Source: a virus
Strand: one strand, 5' to 3'
Length of the DNA: 39,555 nt
IMG/VR virus record: IMGVR_UViG_3300046090_000128
Span: 1-39,555 of that record
Shown: positions 1-5,614 of the stretch, in pieces
Layout: each line of letters opens with the position of its first letter
How positions within the stretch are numbered: position 1 is the first letter of the stretch
Notes under the pieces: model-generated
Seen by the model: the letters and a program-made list of their open reading frames with translations, nothing else
What the model was told of the DNA's origin: nothing
Database searches by the model: none
Translations under genes and position numbers: made by a program

Positions 1-161
1 TCGCCGAGCGCCGAACCTTTGGGCAGGCGCGAGATCTCATCGGCAAGCCGCGATTGGTAGGTCTGGTTCCAAATTATGACAGGCGGACAGACGGTGACAG
101 CCGGCGGCAGAGGTTCGGCCTCGCACCGCATGAGGAATAGGAGGCCGTAGCAGAGGGTCAC
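1..161 (-). CDS. o-spanin-like small lipoprotein-type protein (partial, 3' end off window)
   Basis: The gene runs off the left edge, so only the first 53 codons are visible. It starts with GTG at 161, overlapping the TGA of the preceding gene (GTGA), which indicates translational coupling. The product has a short hydrophobic start (TLCYGLLFLMRC), a proline-rich stretch, the motif TVCPPVIIW and the segment RLADEISRLPKGSAL. Small proteins with a Cys-Pro-Pro motif followed by a helix ending in LPxGSAL commonly close alphaproteobacterial phage lysis cassettes, as Rz1-type outer spanins or unnamed lysis proteins. The overlap with a small membrane protein gene fits an Rz/Rz1 pair. Outer-membrane lipidation at Cys13 is inferred from position, not from a clear lipobox. 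Confidence 0.55.
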   Translation of the reverse strand, partial: MTLCYGLLFLMRCEAEPLPPAVTVCPPVIIWNQTYQSRLADEISRLPKGSALG

Positions 162-400
162 GCCTTGCCCTCCCGCAGCCGCTTCAGCATCTCGTCATTG
201 CTCAGCGCCGCCACCTCGTCCATGCGCGCCCGAGCGGCCTCAGCGGCGGCGGAGGCGGCTCGTTCCGCCTCCGCCCGCCCCGCGAGTTTGGCGTCTTCAT
301 GGGATCGCCAAATCGCGAACAGATCGATAATCACCTGCCCGAAGGCGGAAAGCAGCGCGTCCAGGAATGGACGCGCCAGTAGCGCCAGAATGGCGGACAT
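158..400 (-). CDS. small membrane/coiled-coil protein, putative inner-membrane spanin (Rz-like)
   Basis: The 80-residue product begins with a hydrophobic segment (residues about 3-30), followed by an Ala/Glu/Arg-rich helix and the C-terminal element LSNDEMLKRLREGKA. One N-terminal membrane anchor followed by a periplasmic helix is the architecture of inner-membrane spanins. The gene is the next-to-last of the lysis cassette and overlaps the o-spanin-like gene downstream. It starts one base into the stop of the upstream gene (position 400), so the cassette is tightly coupled. The spanin assignment is inference from architecture and neighbours. Sequence alone is compatible with any small holin-like or accessory membrane protein. 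Confidence 0.5.
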   Translation of the reverse strand: MSAILALLARPFLDALLSAFGQVIIDLFAIWRSHEDAKLAGRAEAERAASAAAEAARARMDEVAALSNDEMLKRLREGKA

Positions 401-723
401 TACTCGGTTGGGGCGGCCGGCGTCGAGGCGGCCACCGCGTCGGCGAGCGCATTCGTCTGCGTGTCGAGCTGATCGGCGAGCGATACCACCTTGGCCTGGT
501 CGGCCGCCGCGTCGCGGATCGCGTTGGCGACGTTCTGCAGCAGCGTGACGACCGACTGGATAACGCTGTTGTTCTCGGCGATTTCGGCTTCGATGCGGGA
601 AAAGTCCAATGCCATTTGTTCAACCTTTTCGATGATATGGGTTAGCGCCTTTTCGATCCGCCCCAGCCGGCGCGAAATGTCCGGGTCGGATTCTGGGTAG
701 TGGTGATTGATTACAAGGCTCAT
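400..723 (-). CDS. coiled-coil phage protein of unknown function
   Basis: This 107-residue protein is not recognised as a member of a named family. It has no membrane segment. Residues about 15-95 are predicted by eye to be long amphipathic helix (RRLGRIEKALTHIIEKVEQM and following heptad-like stretches), with an Ala/Pro-rich C-terminal tail. It overlaps the holin candidate upstream (720-723, ATGA) and abuts the spanin candidate downstream, so it is made with the lysis proteins. Comparable small coiled-coil proteins are frequent between holin and spanin genes. A lysis-accessory role is plausible but not shown. Confidence 0.6.
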   Translation of the reverse strand: MSLVINHHYPESDPDISRRLGRIEKALTHIIEKVEQMALDFSRIEAEIAENNSVIQSVVTLLQNVANAIRDAAADQAKVVSLADQLDTQTNALADAVAASTPAAPTE

Positions 724-1289
724 ATCAGCGCCTTAGCCTCCTTGACCTGGACCGCCACTTCCGCCTGCCGGCCGATGATCTCAAAATCAGGCTTGGGCGC
801 ATCGGGGAGCACGGCGGGCTTTTGCACCACGTCGCCGGTTGGCGCATCAATGCGCGCGAAGCCCATCTCCGCGATGTCGGCGGGCTTGCCCATGAACGCT
901 TTGACGGCATCAGAGCCATGCGTGAGCGCGTAGGTCACGAATTCCTTAAGCACCTGGTTGCGAACGTCGACGGTCCAGACCTTATCTTTGGTCGCGCCGA
1001 CGACGACGTTGATCGCGTAGACCAACCCGCGAGCCGCAAGCTGGTCTGCCTGGGCGGTCAGCAGGATCGCAGAAATCCGCCCCGGCAGCCGCCGGAAGGC
1101 CCAAGCGATAACGCCGCCCAGGCTGAGCGTGAGATAGCCCAGCGCCGTGCCGAACCAGTCACCCACGGGCACCTGGACGATGGTGGATGGTGGCGGAACG
1201 ACGGTCACGGGGATGGGCTCGATGCCCTGTCCAAATGCCGTGACGGTGAGCATGAAAAAGACCGCGAGTGCGGCCGGTAGGAATCGCAT
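720..1289 (-). CDS. putative holin (LLH-like, signal-anchored membrane protein)
   Basis: The 189-residue product has an N-terminal hydrophobic signal/anchor (residues 1-20, FLPAALAVFFMLTVTAF), a proline-rich linker, and a second transmembrane segment (about residues 46-66, ALGYLTLSLGGVIAWAF). A soluble alpha/beta tail follows, with KVWTVDVRNQVLKEFVTYAL. The order hydrophobic segment, transmembrane helix and charged tail, plus a place directly in the endolysin cassette, resembles LLH-type (holin superfamily 6-like) holins of alphaproteobacterial phages. The function would be timed permeabilisation of the inner membrane for endolysin export. The holin call rests on topology and context. It lies 12 nt downstream of the Acb2-like gene. 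Confidence 0.55.
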   Translation of the reverse strand: MRFLPAALAVFFMLTVTAFGQGIEPIPVTVVPPPSTIVQVPVGDWFGTALGYLTLSLGGVIAWAFRRLPGRISAILLTAQADQLAARGLVYAINVVVGATKDKVWTVDVRNQVLKEFVTYALTHGSDAVKAFMGKPADIAEMGFARIDAPTGDVVQKPAVLPDAPKPDFEIIGRQAEVAVQVKEAKALI

Positions 1290-1301
1290 TGTGAAGTGCT
1301 C

Positions 1302-1568
1302 CTAGAGCCCCTTGGTTGCCGCCAACACTGCCCACATAGAGGCCGTCTGCATATTGGTGATCGCCACCGCGAATTCGCGTCCCGCTTCGCCCTTCGCCGA
1401 CTGTTGCGCCTGGCATTCCGCGACGAAGGCCGCCGACAGCGATTTCAGCCGGTTGACGCTGTTCAGTCCGGACGGGTTAAAGGTGAAGCGAACCGCCTCG
1501 GCGGCTTCGCCCGAAATGTTGACCTGCTCACCGTTGCAGGCGCCGGTCTCTAAAACGACATGTCCCAT
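1302..1568 (-). CDS. acb2-like: Acb2/Tad1-hairpin-family protein, putative anti-CBASS cyclic-nucleotide sponge
   Basis: The 88-residue product carries the hallmarks of the Acb2 family: the segment FNPSGLNSVNRLKSL, a long helix, a central GEAGREFAVA turn, and the C-terminal helix MQTASMWAVLAATKG, matching the family's (A/S)MWAVxAxTK signature. Known Acb2 proteins are small helical-hairpin proteins that oligomerise and sequester cyclic di- and trinucleotides, blocking CBASS effectors. The start is the ATG at 1568, preceded by a purine-rich AGAGAAAGAGAA. The frame stays open upstream through the endolysin gene but has no sensible protein there. It sits between endolysin and holin genes, so it would be expressed late or from read-through. 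Function is inferred from family; nucleotide specificity cannot be read from sequence. Confidence 0.82.
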   Translation of the reverse strand: MGHVVLETGACNGEQVNISGEAAEAVRFTFNPSGLNSVNRLKSLSAAFVAECQAQQSAKGEAGREFAVAITNMQTASMWAVLAATKGL

Positions 1569-1585
1569 GATTTCTCTTTCTCTGG

Positions 1586-2146
1586 TTAAAACTTCTTCGC
1601 GTCCTGCCGCACGCCGCCTTTGCGCGTGCCGTTCTTCTCTTCGCCCTCGATGCGGTTCGTCCAGCCGCCGCCGAACGCATCCCACGTCTTGAGCCCCTTC
1701 AGCATCGCTAGCCGGCGATTGCACACGGCATCGATAGTGTCGGTGAACGGAGCAACCGAGGCGGCCGCAAGCGTAGCCGGGCCAATGTTGCCGTCCACCG
1801 TCAGCTCTTTCCAACCGAGGGCGTCATTGATGCCACGTTGTAGCCACTTCGCCGCCTGGCTTGGTCCTGAATTAACCGCCGCATCGAACACGCAATAATC
1901 GAGCCCGGCGGGCAGCTCATCGCCGTCGATCTTCGACCAGTAGAGGCTTCGATAGATGTCCTGCAGCTCGGCGTTTTCCAGCTTCTTGACGCTGCGAACT
2001 GCTTCACCCTTGCGCTGGCGATAGGCGTCGTAAACGCGCTGGATGACGCCTTTTTGAGTCGCGCCGCCTGGGTCGCGGGGATGGTCGCTGAAGTTGCCCT
2101 CATGCACGAGCACGAGCTTAAGGGCGCGGGGGAAGCTCGCGTTCAT
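1586..2146 (-). CDS. endolysin, glycoside hydrolase family 108 N-acetylmuramidase
   Basis: The 186-residue enzyme would cleave the MurNAc-GlcNAc bond of peptidoglycan at the end of infection. The N-terminal GH108 signature is visible: LVLVHEGNFSDHPRDPGGAT, with Glu16 as the expected catalytic acid, followed by the QKGV motif. A central segment LDYCVFDAAVNSGPSQAAKW is typical of the family. The C-terminal part, with VDGNIGPATLAA, resembles the peptidoglycan-binding domain (PG_binding_3) usually fused to GH108. There is no signal peptide, so it depends on a holin for export, and a holin candidate follows two genes downstream. Length is normal for this endolysin type. Confidence 0.9.
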   Translation of the reverse strand: MNASFPRALKLVLVHEGNFSDHPRDPGGATQKGVIQRVYDAYRQRKGEAVRSVKKLENAELQDIYRSLYWSKIDGDELPAGLDYCVFDAAVNSGPSQAAKWLQRGINDALGWKELTVDGNIGPATLAAASVAPFTDTIDAVCNRRLAMLKGLKTWDAFGGGWTNRIEGEEKNGTRKGGVRQDAKKF

Positions 2147-2156
2147 ATGTCACCAT

Positions 2157-2185
2157 TTGAGTATGGATGTGGATTTTGCTAGGAA
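2157..2185 (+). promoter_or_regulatory. candidate sigma70-type promoter for the plus-strand small membrane gene
   Basis: TTGAGT at 2157-2162 and TAGGAA at 2180-2185 are separated by 17 nt on the plus strand, 30 nt before the ATG at 2216. The -10 match is weak. It is reported because the downstream plus-strand gene lies alone among minus-strand genes and needs its own promoter. Confidence 0.3.
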
Positions 2186-2215
2186 GACGAGCTAGGGCTG
2201 TTGTAGAAGATCGCC

Positions 2216-2356
2216 ATGGAAACGAAGCCAACACTTCGCGATGCATATTCAGACAACATCGAAAACGAGATAATTGCTCTCGAAAACAAGGTGTTGCGGC
2301 ATAGGGCAATTATTGCTGTGTTGGTAGTTTTACTTGCTGCTTCGATATTGTTTTAA
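2216..2356 (+). CDS. 46-residue C-tail-anchored membrane protein, antisense insertion (moron candidate)
   Basis: An ATG at 2216, preceded by AGAAG at a spacing of about 7 nt, opens a 46-codon frame ending at TAA 2354-2356. The product has a charged N-terminal half (METKPTLRDAYSDNIENEI) and a C-terminal transmembrane helix (AIIAVLVVLLAASILF). It is encoded on the opposite strand to every neighbouring virion gene and is more AT-rich than they are. It ends one base before the converging stop of the fibre gene. The family is not recognised. Autonomous orientation, a candidate promoter and membrane location fit a small accessory gene such as a superinfection-exclusion or host-membrane effector, but no function can be assigned. 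Confidence 0.55.
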   Translation: METKPTLRDAYSDNIENEIIALENKVLRHRAIIAVLVVLLAASILF

Positions 2357-3631
2357 TTATTCGCCGAATTCCAAGACCACACAGATACCAGGGGCGCCGA
2401 CGCCGCCGGCCACACCGGCTGCTGTGTTAACGTTCGCGCCACCACTGGCGCCAGCGCCATAAACGGTTGCGGTATTCCCGGCCACCGCGCCGCTTGCACT
2501 CAGATCAATGCCGGCCTTGGCGCCGCCGCCCCAAAAGCTATCGCCACCATCACCGCCACGAGCAACCGTCGTGCCAAGGCTGGCTCCGCTTGGTCCACCA
2601 GGAATATTGATAAGACCACCTGTAGCCGTACCGCCTGCTACACCTGGCAGGGATTCAGTGGCGCCACCTGGATTTGATCCAGTTCCTCCAAGGCCGCCGC
2701 CTGCCGTATGATATCCGCCAAATGTTGTATCGCCGCCATTGCCGCCAGCAGTGCCGGTATTGGCGCCAGCCGTTCCACCGGCTCCAATGGTGATGGTTTG
2801 CGATGCCCCGACAGCAACGGCGTTGAGCAACTCAATGCAGGTTGCGCCAGCGCTGCCGCCCGGTGCGCCGCCCGTTGACGAGCCGTCCGAATCCGCCCCA
2901 CCGCCGCCACCGCCGCCGCCCGTCGAGATAACAAGAGCCTGCGTAAGGCCGGCGCGCGGCGTGTATGTGCCAGATGCTGTAAACACCTGGATCGCCTTCA
3001 GACCAGCAAGCGGCCCTTCCGGTCGATACCATTCCGCGCCATTGGAAAATATTCCGACTGCGGCCATTGTTGTAACAAGGGTGAGCGATGCCGACGCATC
3101 GTCGATCGTCTCCGAGCCGCTCGGATCGATAATCATGGAATTGGCGGCAGCCGTCTTCTTGAACAGAAAGCCCTTGCCGTCACCGACGCTCGCCGCGCTC
3201 GGCAAGTCGAACTCGATATTGCCGCTTGTGGTGTCCGCCTCGTAAGCCTTGCCCGCGTCCGCCGCCGTCAGCGCGACAGGTGAGCCCCCGCTCGTGACTT
3301 GCGTCCAGGGGAATAGCGGCGGGGCAAAACCGACTGCCGATGTGGCAGACTCTGCCTTGGCCAGCTCGTCATAGGTCTTGAGCGTCACATCGGCGGACGT
3401 GGTGACGACCACTTTCCAGTCGAAAGTGTCGTCGACATAGATCAACGGCACGAAGCCGCCGGCATCGCAGACAACTGGCTGCGCGTGCTGGACTGTGCCC
3501 GCCTCGTCCTGCCACACGGTCAGCGCGGTTGTCGTCGTCTCGCGATAGTGCAGCAGCTTCGCGCCCGTCTGCGGCACGCCGCTATCATTGGTGATCTGGC
3601 GGCCGGAGAGGAATGAGAGGATGGTCGGCAT
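2357..3631 (-). CDS. tail fibre/adhesin with glycine-rich C-terminal domain
   Basis: The 424-residue protein begins with a conserved virion-attachment region (residues about 1-90) with the elements GAKLLHYRETTTTALTVWQD and YVDDTFDWKVVV, common at the N-termini of podovirus fibres. A middle beta-rich part (about 110-215) leads to a large Gly-rich domain (about 235-415) with runs such as GGGGGGGGADSDG and many GGxGG repeats. This resembles the polyglycine-rich adhesin tips of phage fibres that bind host surface molecules. It lies at the end of the virion gene block, directly before the lysis genes, as receptor-binding proteins often do. The upstream stop overlaps its start at 3631. The receptor is unknown. 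Confidence 0.75.
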   Translation of the reverse strand: MPTILSFLSGRQITNDSGVPQTGAKLLHYRETTTTALTVWQDEAGTVQHAQPVVCDAGGFVPLIYVDDTFDWKVVVTTSADVTLKTYDELAKAESATSAVGFAPPLFPWTQVTSGGSPVALTAADAGKAYEADTTSGNIEFDLPSAASVGDGKGFLFKKTAAANSMIIDPSGSETIDDASASLTLVTTMAAVGIFSNGAEWYRPEGPLAGLKAIQVFTASGTYTPRAGLTQALVISTGGGGGGGGADSDGSSTGGAPGGSAGATCIELLNAVAVGASQTITIGAGGTAGANTGTAGGNGGDTTFGGYHTAGGGLGGTGSNPGGATESLPGVAGGTATGGLINIPGGPSGASLGTTVARGGDGGDSFWGGGAKAGIDLSASGAVAGNTATVYGAGASGGANVNTAAGVAGGVGAPGICVVLEFGE

Positions 3632-5205
3632 TATCGCTGAGCCCCTTGGGAAACCGAACTGTTGTGCTCCTGGATCAGCGCCAGGAAGCTGCTGAGCGCA
3701 TCATCAAACCGCTGATCGCCAGACGCCGCACGCGCTGGCTGCGCTGCCTCATAAGGCGACACGCCATCCTCGCGCGGCAACGGGATGCCTTCCGGGACTT
3801 GCAGGGCCGAGGCGCTCGACAGCGGTCCGGCTCGCTTGGCGGTGTAATCGGACAGCACGGAGCGCGTGGGAGAGGCTTCCGGGACTTGCGCCATCTGATA
3901 GGCGTCCTCGATAGCGCCGCCCCGTAGCATGCTCGGCAGGTTCCGCGCGGCCACATTGCGATCGCGGTTTAGCTCTTCCGGGCTGGGATCGTAAGCGTCG
4001 GCGGCCGCATAGGGTGCGAGCAGTCCCGATCCGACGCCCGCGGCCCTGGTGAGCGCCTTGGGCAGCTTGCTAAGGCCGTAGAGCGCCCCGCCCGTTGCGG
4101 CGGCGGCGCCAGTGCCCGCCGCAGCGCCTTGGGTCCGCGCTTCGGCTGGCGTGGCGCCAGCGGCCTCCGCATCGCTCGACGCGGCGTCATAGCCCAGTCC
4201 GGCGGCGATCATCGGCCCGGCGATCATGCTCGGCTTGCGCGAGGTGGCCAGCTTCTTGACGGCGCTGGTGATCTTCTGACCGGGGCCAACGCCGAGTTCC
4301 GTCGCCACGGCCGCGCGGTTCTCCGGCGTGACGTTGGCTTCGAGATATTTCGCGGCGGCGGCCTTGGTCAGCTTGCCTTGTGCCCCGGCTGCGCGAGCAG
4401 CTGATGTGAGCCGGTCGGAGGGGGTGCGGAGCACGGGCGCTTGCGGCGGCGCATTGGGAGGCGGGGCAGGCGGGCGTGAGCGAATGCGCGCCTCGTCCAC
4501 CGGATCATTGGGATTACCGCGCCCGAGGGTGCTCACGAGTTGATGAACGCCCAAAGTTGCGGCGGCCGCATTCTCGCCAGTGCCGACACTTTTTATGATG
4601 TCTTGCGTCTGTGGATCAGAGAACGCAGGAGCGATGATATTCCGCGTAGCATAACCCATTGCCCCCAATGCAGCGGGCGCGCCGAACTGAGAGATATTGC
4701 GCCTGCCACGCTCTCGATTCAGGCGATTAAGCTGAGCTTCTCTGGCATTCGGATCAAGACCCCTTTCATTGGCAAGGCGGCCAACACCCTGTCCGGCTGC
4801 CTTGTCCTGGGCGGCAAAGCGCTTGCCGAAAAAATGACCGGCTGCCGTTCCAACGCCGACGCCAGCAACATAGGGGGCCACCTCGGTTCCCATCTTGGTG
4901 AGCCGGTTTGCCGGATCGTTCTCGACCTCCGTCGAGCGCAACTTGGCCTTCGCCGCCTCGGCTTCCGCTTCCAGCCCCCGCGTGCGCGTTTCCGCCCCCG
5001 CACGCTCGGCATCGCGCGCCGCCTGGGATTCGGCGTCCTTGCGGAAATTCTCTGCCGCCTCTCGCGTCAGACTCTTCTCACCCTCGCCGATGACGCCGTC
5101 AATTTTGCCCCGGTAATAGCCCAGCCCTTGCAGCTCTCTTTGCGCTGCTTTAATCTGCTCCACGTCGCCACTGGCGAGCATCCGAGCAATTTGCCGTGGG
5201 TCCAT
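3631..5205 (-). CDS. internal virion / DNA ejection-type protein with N-terminal PG-binding-like segment
   Basis: I chose the ATG at 5205 (MDPRQIARML), giving 524 residues; the open frame extends 29 codons further but that extension overlaps a plus-strand gene and looks non-coding. The first 45 residues (IKAAQRELQGLGYYRGKIDG) match the peptidoglycan-binding domain 1 pattern, which suggests wall contact during DNA entry. Long Ala/Arg/Glu-rich coiled coil follows (about 55-100). Then come Ala/Gly-rich hydrophobic helices (VAPYVAGVGVGTAAG; MIAGPMIAAGLGY), which could insert into a membrane. This is the composition of ejection proteins stored in podovirus capsids. The family is not recognised precisely; the role is inferred from composition and position. 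Confidence 0.6.
   Translation of the reverse strand: MDPRQIARMLASGDVEQIKAAQRELQGLGYYRGKIDGVIGEGEKSLTREAAENFRKDAESQAARDAERAGAETRTRGLEAEAEAAKAKLRSTEVENDPANRLTKMGTEVAPYVAGVGVGTAAGHFFGKRFAAQDKAAGQGVGRLANERGLDPNAREAQLNRLNRERGRRNISQFGAPAALGAMGYATRNIIAPAFSDPQTQDIIKSVGTGENAAAATLGVHQLVSTLGRGNPNDPVDEARIRSRPPAPPPNAPPQAPVLRTPSDRLTSAARAAGAQGKLTKAAAAKYLEANVTPENRAAVATELGVGPGQKITSAVKKLATSRKPSMIAGPMIAAGLGYDAASSDAEAAGATPAEARTQGAAAGTGAAAATGGALYGLSKLPKALTRAAGVGSGLLAPYAAADAYDPSPEELNRDRNVAARNLPSMLRGGAIEDAYQMAQVPEASPTRSVLSDYTAKRAGPLSSASALQVPEGIPLPREDGVSPYEAAQPARAASGDQRFDDALSSFLALIQEHNSSVSQGAQR
5128..5156 (+). promoter_or_regulatory. candidate sigma70-type promoter for the plus-strand pair 5232-5614
   Basis: TTGCAG at 5128-5133 and TAATCT at 5151-5156 are separated by exactly 17 nt on the plus strand, 76 nt before the ATG at 5232. 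The site lies inside the opposite-strand gene, so the match could be chance. It is listed because the two plus-strand genes downstream need a promoter. Confidence 0.3.
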
Positions 5206-5231
5206 TAGATTAATCCGCTGAAGGGGTTGAT

Positions 5232-5393
5232 ATGGAAATGAAAAACACAGAATCTGGAGAAGCTCTTCTCCGCGAAATAGATGCAAGCACAACTGCCGCC
5301 CACCGTGCTGCCATGCGGCTAATTCTGGTCACTTGCACAATCCCAATTCTTTTCACCGCCGGTCTCTGGCTGTTCGCGGTGCTGACAAATTGA
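5232..5393 (+). CDS. 53-residue single-span membrane protein, antisense insertion
   Basis: The ATG at 5232 is preceded by a good ribosome binding site (GAAGGGG, about 6 nt upstream). The product starts with a charged segment (MEMKNTESGEALLREID) and ends in a transmembrane helix (LILVTCTIPILFTAGLWLF). The layout is the same as in the 46-residue protein at 2216-2356: charged N-terminus inside, membrane helix at the C-terminus. It is on the plus strand between two minus-strand ejection-protein genes. Its TGA overlaps a TTG start of the next plus-strand gene, so the two form a coupled pair. No known family is recognised. Confidence 0.6.
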   Translation: MEMKNTESGEALLREIDASTTAAHRAAMRLILVTCTIPILFTAGLWLFAVLTN

Positions 5394-5614
5394 TCAATCC
5401 CGTCGAAGTTGAAATGATCCGCGTCGGCAAGAACCGCTATATGAGCCTGAAAGACGCCATCGCTAAGGGCTACAACCCGCGCCTCAATCCGCCGGTCAAG
5501 GGCGAGCCGATCTTTGCCCCCGAAGGCATCGTGAACTTCTGTATTATCGTTTTCTCGCTCTGGCTCGGTTACCATCTAACCGGATTTCTCAGGTATTTCT
5601 TCTTCGGTCACTGA
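5390..5614 (+). CDS. small membrane protein, second gene of the plus-strand pair
   Basis: The frame can start at TTG 5390, overlapping the preceding stop (TTGA), giving 74 residues, or at ATG 5414 (MIRVGKNRYM), giving 66. The soluble N-terminal part includes KNRYMSLKDAIAKGYNPRL and PIFAPEGIV, followed by a C-terminal transmembrane helix (NFCIIVFSLWLGYHLTGFL) and an aromatic-rich tail. The gene converges on the minus-strand ejection gene and overlaps its end by 7 nt (5608-5614). It belongs with the 53-residue gene as a two-gene membrane module on the opposite strand. Function is unknown; superinfection exclusion or toxin-like action would fit but is speculation. Confidence 0.55.
   Translation: MINPVEVEMIRVGKNRYMSLKDAIAKGYNPRLNPPVKGEPIFAPEGIVNFCIIVFSLWLGYHLTGFLRYFFFGH

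Noticed and set aside
2118-2309. 63-codon minus-strand frame upstream of the endolysin
   Set aside because: It is antisense to the small plus-strand membrane gene and overlaps the endolysin start. The product has no consistent pattern, and the plus-strand frame has a ribosome binding site and a membrane helix.
2430-2940. Repeat array or CRISPR in the glycine-rich region
   Set aside because: The repetition is GGN-type codons of a glycine-rich fibre domain. There are no regular repeats with unique spacers.
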